A stretch of DNA of 64,000 nt from Winogradskya humida (GTDB taxonomy: Bacteria > Actinomycetota > Actinomycetes > Mycobacteriales > Micromonosporaceae). The notes beneath the pieces are model-generated. The model was given only the letters and a program-made list of their open reading frames with translations, searched no databases and was not told the origin of the DNA. Location of the stretch: contig NZ_BOMN01000118.1 in the NCBI RefSeq assembly GCF_016862215.1, forward strand, positions 1 to 64,000, given 5' to 3'. The position numbers and the translations under genes were made by a program. This document shows positions 25,961 through 34,133 of the stretch, one piece after another (positions within the stretch are counted from its first letter, which is position 1; every line of letters begins with the position of its first letter).

Positions 25961-26917
25961 ATGGCGAACACGAGCGCACGGATGCTCCGGCTGCTGTCGC
26001 TGCTGCAGACGCATCGTTACTGGCCGGGCACGGAGCTCGCCGACCGGCTCGAGGTGAGCCCCCGCACCCTGCGCCGGGACGTCGACCGGCTCCGCGAGCT
26101 CGGCTACCCGGTCGACGCCGCGCGTGGAGTCGCGGGCGGCTACCAGCTCCAGGCCGGAGCTGCCATGCCGCCGCTGCTGCTGGACGACGAGGAAGCGGTA
26201 GCCATCGCCGTCGGCCTGCGTACCGCCGCGGTGGTCGGCTACGAGGAAACCTCGATCCGGGCTCTGGCCAAGGTGATCCAGCTCCTGCCACCACGGCTCC
26301 GGAAGCGGATCGACGCCCTCCGCGTGGCAACGGCCCCGGGCGCGCAAGGACCGGGACCCACCCTCGACGCCACCACCCTGACCACGCTCGCCCTGGCCTG
26401 CCGCGCCGAGGAACGGCTCAGGTTCACCTACACCCCGGCAATCGCGCCTCCGACGGACCGGCACGCGGAACCGCATCGCCTCGTCTCCCTCGGCCGCCGG
26501 TGGTATCTCGTCGCCTGGGACCTGGATCGGGGTGACTGGCGCAGTTTCCGGGTCGACCGCCTCACCGCCCCCGTGCCGACCGGCGCCCGCTTCCGGCCCC
26601 GCGAGATCCCCGGTGGCGACCCGGCCGCCTGGCTGCAGGATCGCCTGAGCGGCGTCAGCAACCGCTACGACGTGTCGGTCCTCGTGCAGACCGACGCCGA
26701 GACCGTGCGCCGCAGTTTCGGCCAGTGGGCCAGGGCGGAGGAGACCGGGCCCGGAAGCTGTCGCCTGCTGATGACCGTGGACGACCTGCGCTGGCCGCTG
26801 ATGATTCTCGGCTCGCTGGGCGCCGGCTTCGTCATCGAGTCGCCGCCGGAACTGCACGACCACGCCCGCCGGGCGGGGGAGACCCTGCTGCGCAGCGCCG
26901 GGGCCTCCACCGCCTGA
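25961..26917 (+). CDS. HTH-WYL domain transcriptional regulator (YafY-type)
   Basis: A 318-residue regulator. The N-terminal winged HTH (MLRLLSLLQTHRYWPGTELA, then RLEVSPRTLRRDVDRLRELG) is followed by a WYL ligand-sensing domain (HRLVSLGRRWYLVAWDLDRG with FRVDRLT) and a WCX C-terminal region. The ATG at 25961 matches the family start; the reading frame is open far upstream only because of GC bias. The 7-bp palindrome just upstream may be its own operator. The family commonly controls DNA-damage, metabolic or defence genes. No clear target is adjacent. Confidence 0.92.
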   Translation: MANTSARMLRLLSLLQTHRYWPGTELADRLEVSPRTLRRDVDRLRELGYPVDAARGVAGGYQLQAGAAMPPLLLDDEEAVAIAVGLRTAAVVGYEETSIRALAKVIQLLPPRLRKRIDALRVATAPGAQGPGPTLDATTLTTLALACRAEERLRFTYTPAIAPPTDRHAEPHRLVSLGRRWYLVAWDLDRGDWRSFRVDRLTAPVPTGARFRPREIPGGDPAAWLQDRLSGVSNRYDVSVLVQTDAETVRRSFGQWARAEETGPGSCRLLMTVDDLRWPLMILGSLGAGFVIESPPELHDHARRAGETLLRSAGASTA

Positions 26918-27040
26918 CCAGGTGAATTACTATGCGCGGATCGGCGCCCCCGTGGCGTCGATCCGCGAGCAGAAACCTAGCGGGACCCTCTGACATTTTT
27001 TGGGGCAGCGGCGTCCACAGTGGTGATCTAGGGTCGGACA

Positions 27041-28081
27041 ATGACGGTTCTACGGCTGCGCGGCCCGGCTCTGCCCGACGGCGAGATCGTGGATATTTAT
27101 GCCGACGGGGATCGCTGGACCACCGACCCCGTGCCGGGCGCCGAGCTGATCGAGGGCTGGCTGCTGCCCGGTCTGGTCGACACGCACACCCATCCCGGTG
27201 CGGCGGAGCTCGGCGATCCGCTCGACGACGGGGTCCTCCGCGACGACCTCCACCGGCACGTCGACAGTGGAGTGACACTGATCCGGGCGCCCGGGCTCGC
27301 GGGCGATCCACCCGAATGGTTCGGCCAGGATCCCGACGTGCCGCGGGCGCTGCATGCCGGTCCGTGGATCGCGCAGTTCGGCCAGTTCTTCGACGGCTGG
27401 GGACGCCGCGCCGACCATGACAAGCTGCCCGGGGTCGCCGCCGAGCAGGCCGCGCGCACGGGCTGGGCGAAAATCATCATGGACTGGCGCGTCGGCGACG
27501 AGCCCGTCCCGCTCGCGGTCATCAGCGAGATCGTGACGCGGGTCCATGCGGTGGGTGGCCGGGTCGCCGTGCATTCCCAGCACGCCGCGGGCGGGTTGCT
27601 CGCGGTCCGGGCCGGCGTCGACTCGATCGAGCACGGCATGTGCCTCGACCCGGAGCTGCTGCCCGAGATGGCCGCCCGGGGCATCGCCCTCACACCCACG
27701 CTCGCCGCGTTGCAGCGCAGCATCCCGGCCCAGCACGCCCGCGAGGACAGCCCGACGAAGCGCTGGCAGCTGGGCGGGCGGCTGGGTCACGCCGCGCTGA
27801 CCGCTGCCGCCGTCGAAGCCGGTGTGACTGTGCTGGCCGGCACGGACTCGCGCCCCATGGGTGGCATCGCGGCCGAGGTGCGGGCGATGGTCGAGGCCGG
27901 TGTGCCGCCCCACGACGCGGTGGGTGCGGCGTCGTGGTCGGCGCGGGCCTACCTGGGGCTGGCCGGGCTCGTGCCCGGTGCGCCTGCCGATGCGGTTGTT
28001 TATGCCGCTGACCCGCGTACTGAAATGGGACAGCTGGACCACCCGGAAGCGGTCATCCTCCGCGGGGTTCGGGTGCGGTAA
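27041..28081 (+). CDS. Amidohydrolase family protein
   Basis: A 346-residue metal-dependent hydrolase of the imidazolonepropionase-like amidohydrolase group. The metal ligands are visible: H49 and H51 in LVDTHTHPG, His in RVAVHSQHAAGG, His in SIEHGMCL, and Asp in LAGTDSRPMGG. The C-terminal stretch AYLGLAGLVPGAPADAVVYA is the usual beta-sandwich return. The substrate is not evident. The last codons and the stop lie in a 21-bp tandem duplication. Confidence 0.9.
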   Translation: MTVLRLRGPALPDGEIVDIYADGDRWTTDPVPGAELIEGWLLPGLVDTHTHPGAAELGDPLDDGVLRDDLHRHVDSGVTLIRAPGLAGDPPEWFGQDPDVPRALHAGPWIAQFGQFFDGWGRRADHDKLPGVAAEQAARTGWAKIIMDWRVGDEPVPLAVISEIVTRVHAVGGRVAVHSQHAAGGLLAVRAGVDSIEHGMCLDPELLPEMAARGIALTPTLAALQRSIPAQHAREDSPTKRWQLGGRLGHAALTAAAVEAGVTVLAGTDSRPMGGIAAEVRAMVEAGVPPHDAVGAASWSARAYLGLAGLVPGAPADAVVYAADPRTEMGQLDHPEAVILRGVRVR

Positions 28082-28102
28082 CGCGGGGTTCGCCTGCGGT
28101 AA
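28061..28102 (+). repeat. Tandem 21-bp duplication over a stop codon
   Basis: Two adjacent 21-bp units (28061-28081 and 28082-28102) differ only at three consecutive bases (GGT against CCT). The first ends with the TAA of the amidohydrolase gene. The second repeats that TAA downstream. Confidence 0.85.
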
Positions 28103-28114
28103 ACGGGGCGAGAA

Positions 28115-28705
28115 ATGTCAGAGGGCAGCGGCATAATCCCCGGCATGGACGAGATCCCCAGCACCGTGGCCGAATTGGTCGCGCTGACCAGCAAGGGCCG
28201 GCGGGTCAAATACCTGTTCTTCTGGGGGCACCAGCCGCAGCGTGACGGGAGTGTCGGCGCGGGGTGCCTGAGCCAGTGGTTCCCGGCGCCGTTCACGGTC
28301 GACGGCGTCACGTTCCGCACCGCTGAGCACTACATGATGTGGCGCAAGGCGATGCTCTTCGGCGACGAGGAGTCGGCCCGGCGCATCGTCATCGCCGGCC
28401 ACCCGCGTCAGGCCAAGATGCTGGGGCGCCGGGTCCGGGGCTTCTCCGACGACGTCTGGGACAGGGAGCGGTTCGCCATCGTGACGCGGGCGAGCGTCGA
28501 GAAGTTCGGGCAGCGCCCCGAGCTGCAGGAGTTCCTCGCCGGCACGAATACCCGGGTCCTGGTCGAGGCCAGCCCGACCGATCGGGTGTGGGGCATCGGC
28601 CTCGCCGCGACCGACGACCGCACCGCCGACCCGGCGCAGTGGCGGGGCCTCAACCTGCTCGGTTTCGCCCTGATGCAGGCCCGCGCGGAGCTGGCACTCA
28701 CCTGA
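28115..28705 (+). CDS. NADAR family protein (YbiA-like)
   Basis: A 196-residue protein, or 186 residues from ATG 28145. The NADAR fold is clear: YLFFWGHQPQRDGSVGAGCL, then LSQWFPAPFTVDGVTFRTAE followed by HYMMWRKAMLFGD, and the end VWGIGLAATDDRTADPAQWR. Family members are N-glycosidases acting on ADP-ribose-linked or riboflavin-pathway intermediates, and some remove ADP-ribose from guanine in DNA. Here there is no partner ADP-ribosyltransferase in view, so a housekeeping metabolite-repair role is as likely. It sits 33 bases after the amidohydrolase stop. Confidence 0.9.
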   Translation: MSEGSGIIPGMDEIPSTVAELVALTSKGRRVKYLFFWGHQPQRDGSVGAGCLSQWFPAPFTVDGVTFRTAEHYMMWRKAMLFGDEESARRIVIAGHPRQAKMLGRRVRGFSDDVWDRERFAIVTRASVEKFGQRPELQEFLAGTNTRVLVEASPTDRVWGIGLAATDDRTADPAQWRGLNLLGFALMQARAELALT

Positions 28706-28802
28706 GCGGCTTACGCATTCTGGTGGACCTGGCCTCGACGTCATCGACCGTCGCGGCCCGCACGATGGCAGCGCCATGACACCGCACGCTACCGCCCGGG
28801 GA

Positions 28803-29615
28803 TCACCATCGCCGCCCGCTGCCGCGCCGCTCGCGGATCGTGGCCCACACCATCTTCCCGCCGGTTGTCCGCATGGCACCCCACGCCATCGAGTCCGCGT
28901 GGACGACCTGCAGCCCCCGCCCCCGTTCGTCGAGAGGACGACCGGCCAGAACCGGTGCCGGCCGACGGATGTAAGGAAGCTTCGGATCGCGATCCCGCAC
29001 CGCGATATGCAGGCCGAATCCCCGGCGGGATACCGAGATGTCCATTTCGGTACGCGCATGCTCGACCGCGTTCGCCACCAGCTCCGACATCACGGCGCGG
29101 CCCGGCATCAGCAGCCGGGGCATGGTCCATTCGTGGCAGGCGCCGCCGACCAGGTTCCGGGCCACGCTGACCGACTGGAGCGAGGGTGGCAGGCGGAGCC
29201 GGATGACGTCGGCGAGCACCCTGCGGGCGGCAATCGCGATGCGGGCCTGCGCCGGAGTCTCGAAGATCGCCAGGAACCGTTTGCTCCCCACCCGGAGCAA
29301 CCGCTCTCCCAACGGCGTGCCGGGCGGCATGCAGAGGGCGATCTGCGTGGGCGGGTCGGTGGCATCGGCCATCTGCGCCGCGGCCACCCAGGTCGCCACG
29401 CTCTCCGCCCCGGGGTCGTCGATCCTGCCGAGGTCGATGACGATCCCGGCAGGGCATTCGGCCAGGCATTTCTGGATCGCCTGATGGACGGTCACCCCGA
29501 CGCTCCGCTGCCATGGCCCGGAGACGCAGATGTCGATGACCGCACCGTCGATGTCGGTCGTCACCGCGACCTCGGAGTCGTGGAGGTCGAAGAGATAGGG
29601 AGGTTCTTCCTCCAT
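28803..29615 (-). CDS. STAS-HATPase fusion (anti-sigma regulator type)
   Basis: A 270-residue protein joining two partners that are usually separate. Residues about 10-115 resemble a STAS (anti-sigma antagonist) domain (GAVIDICVSGPW; IVIDLGRIDDPGAESVATWV). Residues about 150-265 are an RsbW/SpoIIAB-like HATPase with N-box MSELVANAVEHA, G1 region VRDRDPKLP and RGRGLQVV. The serine that is phosphorylated in STAS proteins (DSSG) is replaced by DDPG, so partner switching by phosphorylation is unlikely at that site. ATG 29615 has GGGAGG before it. No sigma factor is adjacent. Confidence 0.83.
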   Translation of the reverse strand: MEEEPPYLFDLHDSEVAVTTDIDGAVIDICVSGPWQRSVGVTVHQAIQKCLAECPAGIVIDLGRIDDPGAESVATWVAAAQMADATDPPTQIALCMPPGTPLGERLLRVGSKRFLAIFETPAQARIAIAARRVLADVIRLRLPPSLQSVSVARNLVGGACHEWTMPRLLMPGRAVMSELVANAVEHARTEMDISVSRRGFGLHIAVRDRDPKLPYIRRPAPVLAGRPLDERGRGLQVVHADSMAWGAMRTTGGKMVWATIRERRGSGRRW

Positions 29616-29719
29616 GGCACGGCCTCCCGCCTTTGCGTACCCCGGAGTCTTCGGGCCTGCCAGGAAGGAGTCAACCGACCTGTCACCTCCCCAGGTTCGC
29701 CCGTTCAGCGCCACTTGAC

Positions 29720-30371
29720 ATGACCCGGCAGTCGGCGACCCAGCATCTGGAGCTGCTCGAGGGAGCCAACCTGATCAGCGTGGTCCGCCGTGGCCGCGCG
29801 AAGCTCCACTACCTCAACCCGGTGCCGCTGCACGAGATGCAGGAGCGCTGGATCGACAAGTTCGAGCGGCCCCGGCTACGGGCGCTCAGTGGCGTCAAAA
29901 TTCGAGCGGAGAAAGCGATGAGCGACCGGCCCACGTACGTCTACGTCACCTACATCGAGAGCACCCCCGAGCGGGCCTGGCACGCCCTGACCGACGCGGA
30001 CCTGACCGGCTGCCTACTGGGGGCACGCCAACGTCTCCGACTGGCAGCCCGGTTCGACGTGGGAGCACCGACGCGTCGACGGGTCCGGGATCGCCGACGT
30101 GGTGGGCACGGTCGTGGAGGCGTCCGCGCCACGCCGGCTCGTCACGACGTGGGCCGATCCGGCCCGGCCGGAAGCCGTCTCTGAGCAGGTCACCTTCGAG
30201 ATCGAGCCGTTCCACGGGATCGTCCGGCTCACGGTCACCCACGAGAACCTCGCAAGCGAGCAGGCGCACTCCGACGTGGCGAGCGGCTGGCCCGCGGTGC
30301 TGTCGAACCTCAAGACGCTGCTCGAGACCGGCCAGGTTTTGTCACAGGCACCGTGGACTATGGGCCGGTGA
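29720..30371 (+). pseudogene. Broken ArsR-SRPBCC (AHSA1) regulator gene
   Basis: Remnant of a regulator of the ArsR HTH plus SRPBCC fusion type. The 5' part is missing: homology begins at the recognition helix, MTRQSATQHLELLEGANLIS, followed by the wing and VPLHEMQERWIDKFERPRLR. An SRPBCC domain starts at MSDRPTYVYVTYIESTPERA. Around 30010 the frame shifts by one base. The rest continues in another frame as YWGHANVSDWQPGSTWEHRR and ends in LSNLKTLLETGQ. Both lesions make it non-functional. Its 3' end overlaps the start of the LLM gene. Confidence 0.82.
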
Positions 30372-31207
30372 CGAATCTCGGCGCTATCTACCTGCCCATG
30401 AACCCTCCCGAACGGCTGCCGGAGGTCGCCCGCATCGCCGACCGGGCGGGCCTCGAACAGCTCTGGCTGTGGGAGGACTGCTTCCTCAACAGCGGCATCG
30501 CGGCGGCTTCCGCGGCGCTCGCCTGCACCGAACGGCTGCGGGTCGGCATCGGGCTCATGCCGGTCCCGTTCCGTAACGTCGCGCTCGCGGCGATGGAGAT
30601 CGCCACGCTGCACCGGCTCTTCGGCGACCGGCCGATCGCGGGCATCGGCCACGGCGTTCAGGAATGGATGGCCCAGGTCGGCGCACGAGCGGAGTCGCCG
30701 ATGACCCTGCTGCGTGAATACACCACCGCACTCAGGTCGCTGCTGCACGGCGAGGAGGTCACCACAGACGGCCGCTACGTGCATCTCGACGCGGTCAGGC
30801 TCGACTGGCCGCCGTCCTCGCCGCCCAGCCTGCTGATCGGGGCGACCGGGCCGAAGACCCTGCAGCTGTCCGGCGAGCTGGCCGACGGCACCATCCTCAC
30901 CGCGGGCACCTCCCCCGACGGCGTGCGCACCGCGGTGACGAACATCCGCCCCGATGACCGGCACGACGTGGTCGTCTTCATGATGGTCGAGACCGGCCCG
31001 GGCGCGGCCGAGCGGCTCGCCGCGCAGCAGGAGAAGAGCGGCGGCTGGGGAGTCGCAGGTGACGCCGCCGCGATCGCCGAGGGCGTCGAGAGCATCGCCG
31101 CAGCCGGTGCGACGACCGTCGTCCTGCAGCCGACCGAGTCCAACTCGCCGCCGCCCGGGGAGTTCGTGCGCTTCGTCGCCGAGGAGGTGCGCCCCCTGGT
31201 CGGGTGA
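30353..31207 (+). CDS. LLM class (luciferase-like) oxidoreductase
   Basis: A 284-residue TIM-barrel flavin- or F420-dependent oxidoreductase. Typical segments are the N-terminal LGAIYLPMNPPERLPEVARI, ADRAGLEQLWLWEDCF, LRVGIGLMPVPFRNVALAAM and RPIAGIGHGVQEWMAQVGA. It is a little short for the family, but both ends are present. The start is GTG 30353 or GTG 30368, and either one overlaps the remnant of the upstream pseudogene. In actinobacteria many members use F420; the cofactor cannot be told from sequence here. Confidence 0.9.
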   Translation: MDYGPVTNLGAIYLPMNPPERLPEVARIADRAGLEQLWLWEDCFLNSGIAAASAALACTERLRVGIGLMPVPFRNVALAAMEIATLHRLFGDRPIAGIGHGVQEWMAQVGARAESPMTLLREYTTALRSLLHGEEVTTDGRYVHLDAVRLDWPPSSPPSLLIGATGPKTLQLSGELADGTILTAGTSPDGVRTAVTNIRPDDRHDVVVFMMVETGPGAAERLAAQQEKSGGWGVAGDAAAIAEGVESIAAAGATTVVLQPTESNSPPPGEFVRFVAEEVRPLVG

Positions 31208-31249
31208 CACGCATTTGCCCCGGCGGCGGAGCGCTGATGGAGTGGGATC

Positions 31250-31720
31250 ATGGCCATCTCCGAGTACCTGAAGAGCCTCCGTTCCGTCGTCGGGACCAGG
31301 CTGTTGTTCCTGCCCGGGGTGACCGCCGTGGTCTTCGACGACGCCGGCCGGGTGCTGCTCGGCCGGCGCTCGGACGACGGCTCCTGGGGGCTGATCGCCG
31401 GCGTCATGGACCCGGGCGAGCAGCCCGCCGAGACCGTCGTCCGCGAGGTGTTCGAGGAGACCGCCGTGCACGTCGTCCCCGAGCGCATCACCGGCGTCTT
31501 CACCCAGCCCCCGAACACCTACCCCAACGGGGACCGCACCGAATACGTGGACATCTCGTTCCGGTGCCGCGCGGTGGGCGGCGAGGCTCGGGTCAACGAC
31601 GACGAGTCGCTGGAGGTGGGCTGGTTCGCCCTGGACGAGCTCCCGCCGATCGGCGACCTGACCCGCCGCCGCATCGACTGGGCCCAGCTCCCCGGTCCCG
31701 CCGCGTCCTTCCTCAGCTGA
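31250..31720 (+). CDS. Nudix hydrolase
   Basis: A 156-residue pyrophosphohydrolase. The Nudix box is complete: GVMDPGEQPAETVVREVFEE followed by TAV, with the REVFEE core carrying the metal-binding glutamates. The N-terminal MAISEYLKSLRSVVGTRLLF leads into GVTAVVFDDAGRVLLGRRSD. The substrate (nucleoside diphosphate derivative) is unknown. The stop codon lies inside the first copy of a 25-bp direct repeat shared with the convergent GNAT gene end. Confidence 0.93.
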   Translation: MAISEYLKSLRSVVGTRLLFLPGVTAVVFDDAGRVLLGRRSDDGSWGLIAGVMDPGEQPAETVVREVFEETAVHVVPERITGVFTQPPNTYPNGDRTEYVDISFRCRAVGGEARVNDDESLEVGWFALDELPPIGDLTRRRIDWAQLPGPAASFLS

Positions 31721-31770
31721 CCTCCCGGCCCTGTCCCTCAGCTGATTTCCCGGCCCTTTTCCTCAGCTGA
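31711..31770. repeat. 25-bp direct repeat linking two convergent stop codons
   Basis: The ten bases CCTCAGCTGA recur at 31711, 31736 and 31761, exactly 25 bases apart. Between them the near-identical CCTCCCGGCCCTGTC and TTTCCCGGCCCTTTT follow the first and second copies. TCAGCTGA is a palindrome with a TGA on both strands. The first copy holds the Nudix stop and the third the stop of the minus-strand GNAT gene. Confidence 0.85.
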
Positions 31771-32314
31771 CCTGCAGCACCCGGCCGCGGACGTGGTCGT
31801 CGTGCCGGGCGTTGCCGACCCGGAAATGCTTGGTGCCGATCACGTCGAAACCCTGCTTGGTGTAGAACTTGGCCGCGCGTTCGTTCTGCTGGTTCACGCC
31901 CAGCCAGCAGTGCGTCGCACCGGTCTCCACGGCCGCCGCCAGCGTCGCCGCCATCAGCGTCGATGCCACACCGGACCCATGGGCTTCAGGGGCAAGATAG
32001 AACTTGCTCAGCTCGATGCTGACGCCGTCGCCCGCGAACTTCGCCACCGTCTCCGAGAGCGACGGGTCTGCGACAGGGCCGCCGACCAGCATCGAATACC
32101 CGATGGGCTTGTCATGCTCGGAGGCGATCAGCAGGACCCGCAGCGGGTCCGCCAGGTAGCCCTCGAAGCTGGCAACCGAGAGGTGGAGCGCGATGAAGGC
32201 GTCGATGTCGCTCTGCGCGGAGCCCGGCGGATTCGCGAGGCCGAAGGTGCGTGCTGCCAGTTCGTGCAGTTCGCCCGCATCGCGCAGGGTCGCTCGTCGT
32301 GTGGAGATGACCAT
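31763..32314 (-). CDS. GNAT family N-acetyltransferase
   Basis: A 183-residue acetyltransferase. The acetyl-CoA site reads FYLAPEAHGSGVASTLMAAT, with the GSGVA core, and the C-terminal half has LGVNQQNERAAKFYTKQGFD, the usual motif B. The N-terminal MVISTRRATLRDAGELHELA is family-typical. The substrate is unknown; it is a stand-alone gene convergent with the Nudix gene. Confidence 0.9.
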   Translation of the reverse strand: MVISTRRATLRDAGELHELAARTFGLANPPGSAQSDIDAFIALHLSVASFEGYLADPLRVLLIASEHDKPIGYSMLVGGPVADPSLSETVAKFAGDGVSIELSKFYLAPEAHGSGVASTLMAATLAAAVETGATHCWLGVNQQNERAAKFYTKQGFDVIGTKHFRVGNARHDDHVRGRVLQVS

Positions 32315-32409
32315 GTTCAGAACATTAAGACCTTCCCGACCATGGGAGCGGTCCCGGGAACTGGAAAGAGGGTTTAGAGTTTCCGGCGGGTCGAGAGGCG
32401 GCCCCTACG

Positions 32410-33918
32410 ATGAAGGGCGTAGCGGTGACTAGAGGACTGGGCGACGTCATACCCGCCCCGGGTGAGGTGCGGCCCGACGCGGCCGCCGATTTCACCATCG
32501 ATTCCGGTACGAGGATCAGCGCGGCAGCCGGCACGGAACACGTCGCGGAGCATCTCGCCGCGGCGCTGCGCCCGGCAACCGGCTACGACCTTCCCGTCGG
32601 CGGTGCAAGCCTTGATGCCGGCGCGGTGGCCCCGGGCGTTATCGCGTTGGCGGTTGACGCGGCGCTGGGCTCCGAGGCGTACCGGATGGAGATCTCACCG
32701 GGCGGAATCGTGCTGACCGGCGGTGACCCGGCAGGGGTTTTCTATGGTGTGCAGACGCTGCGGCAGCTGCTGCCCGCGGAGATCTACGCAGGCGTTCCAC
32801 GGCGGGTCACCTGGACGGTTCCCGGTGGGACGATCTCCGACCGGCCCAGGTTCTCCTATCGAAGCGGCATGCTCGATGTGGCCCGGCACTTCTTCACGGT
32901 CGCCGAGGTCAAGTCCTATCTGGACACCCTGGTCCAGTTCAAGATCAATCACCTGCACCTGCATCTCACCGATGACCAGGGCTGGCGCATCGAGATCGAC
33001 AGCTGGCCCAAGCTCACCGCGATCAGCGGCGGCGAGGGTACGGGTGTCGACGGTGCAGGCCCCGGCTTCTACACCAAGGCCGACTACGCCGAGCTGGTCG
33101 CGTACGCGGCGGACCGTTTCGTGACGATCGTGCCGGAGATCGACATGCCCGGGCACGTCAACGCGGCGCAGGTGGCGTACCCCGAACTCACCACGGACGG
33201 CATCGCCCCCGAGCCGCGCACCGACGTCGAGGTCGGCTACAGCTCCCTGGTCGCGGCCAAGGAGGAGACGTACGCCTTCGCCGACGACATCCTGCGCGAG
33301 ATCGCGGCGCTGACACCGGGCCCGTACATTCACATCGGCGGCGACGAGGCCCTGGTCACGACGGCCGAGGACTACCGTACGTTCATCGAGCGCCTCCTGC
33401 CCCTGGTCGTGAAGCACGGCAAGCGCCCCCTGGGCTGGCACGAGATGGCGTCAGCCGACCTCCCACCCACAACCATCGTCCAATACTGGCGGATCGAAGC
33501 CACCGACGACGGCACCGCCCGCGCCGCCGCAGCCGGCCACAAGGTCATCATGTCCCCGGCCGACCACACCTACCTCGACATGAAGTACGCCGCCGACACC
33601 ACCCCCGGCCTGGACTGGGCCGGCCTCGTCAGCGTCGAGAAGGCGTACGCCTGGGACCCGGCCGACCGCCTCCCCGGAGTAACCGAGGAATCCCTGCTCG
33701 GCGTCGAAGCCCCACTCTGGTCGGAAACCCTCCGCACCCTCGCCGACGCCCAGACCATGACCTTCCCGAGACTCCCGGCAATCGCCGAGATCGGCTGGTC
33801 ACCCAGAGAAACCCACAACTGGGAGTCTTTCCGCACCCGCCTCGCCGCCTGCGCCCCCCGCTGGCAAGCCCAGGGCGTCGCCTTCCACCCCGCCCCAGAG
33901 ATCAACTGGCCCCACTGA
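32410..33918 (+). CDS. Beta-N-acetylhexosaminidase (GH20)
   Basis: A 502-residue glycoside hydrolase releasing terminal N-acetylhexosamine, for example from chitin or wall fragments. The N-terminal GH20b domain (about 15-150) ends with GVFYGVQTLRQLLP. The catalytic TIM barrel begins at RFSYRSGMLDVARHFFTVAE. The substrate-assisted pair is D312-E313 in HIGGDEALV, and HLHLTDDQGWRIEIDSWPKL is the usual barrel strand. No signal peptide is visible, so it may act in the cytoplasm on recycled sugars. A 50-bp palindrome follows 16 bases after the stop. Confidence 0.94.
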   Translation: MKGVAVTRGLGDVIPAPGEVRPDAAADFTIDSGTRISAAAGTEHVAEHLAAALRPATGYDLPVGGASLDAGAVAPGVIALAVDAALGSEAYRMEISPGGIVLTGGDPAGVFYGVQTLRQLLPAEIYAGVPRRVTWTVPGGTISDRPRFSYRSGMLDVARHFFTVAEVKSYLDTLVQFKINHLHLHLTDDQGWRIEIDSWPKLTAISGGEGTGVDGAGPGFYTKADYAELVAYAADRFVTIVPEIDMPGHVNAAQVAYPELTTDGIAPEPRTDVEVGYSSLVAAKEETYAFADDILREIAALTPGPYIHIGGDEALVTTAEDYRTFIERLLPLVVKHGKRPLGWHEMASADLPPTTIVQYWRIEATDDGTARAAAAGHKVIMSPADHTYLDMKYAADTTPGLDWAGLVSVEKAYAWDPADRLPGVTEESLLGVEAPLWSETLRTLADAQTMTFPRLPAIAEIGWSPRETHNWESFRTRLAACAPRWQAQGVAFHPAPEINWPH

Positions 33919-33934
33919 CCTCCGGCGCAGAGCT

Positions 33935-33984
33935 TTAGGTTGTGTGCAATTAAGTTGTGCACAATTAAATTGCACACAACCTAA
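33935..33984. promoter_or_regulatory. AT-rich 50-bp palindrome, possible MarR/OhrR-type operator array
   Basis: The 17-bp arms (33935-33951 and 33968-33984) are exact inverted repeats (TTAGGTTGTGTGCAATT). They enclose a central palindrome TTGTGCACAA (33955-33964) on the same axis. The core TTGTG-GCA-AA therefore occurs three times in about 50 bases, in sequence far more AT-rich than the surroundings. The pattern resembles OhrR/MarR boxes, but no such gene is adjacent. It could instead act as a terminator for the GH20 gene, though no T-tract follows. Confidence 0.55.
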
Positions 33985-34133
33985 TCACCCGTCCGTGACT
34001 GCGCTGCCGAAAATCTTCCTTAAATCTTGGCCGCGGGTCCGGCGGCCGTCCGCCCAGCTCAGCCGGGCATCGACGGGATCACGGACCGGACCGCGCCGGT
34101 GAAGCGCTGCGAAGCCACCCCTACTCTTGCCGA

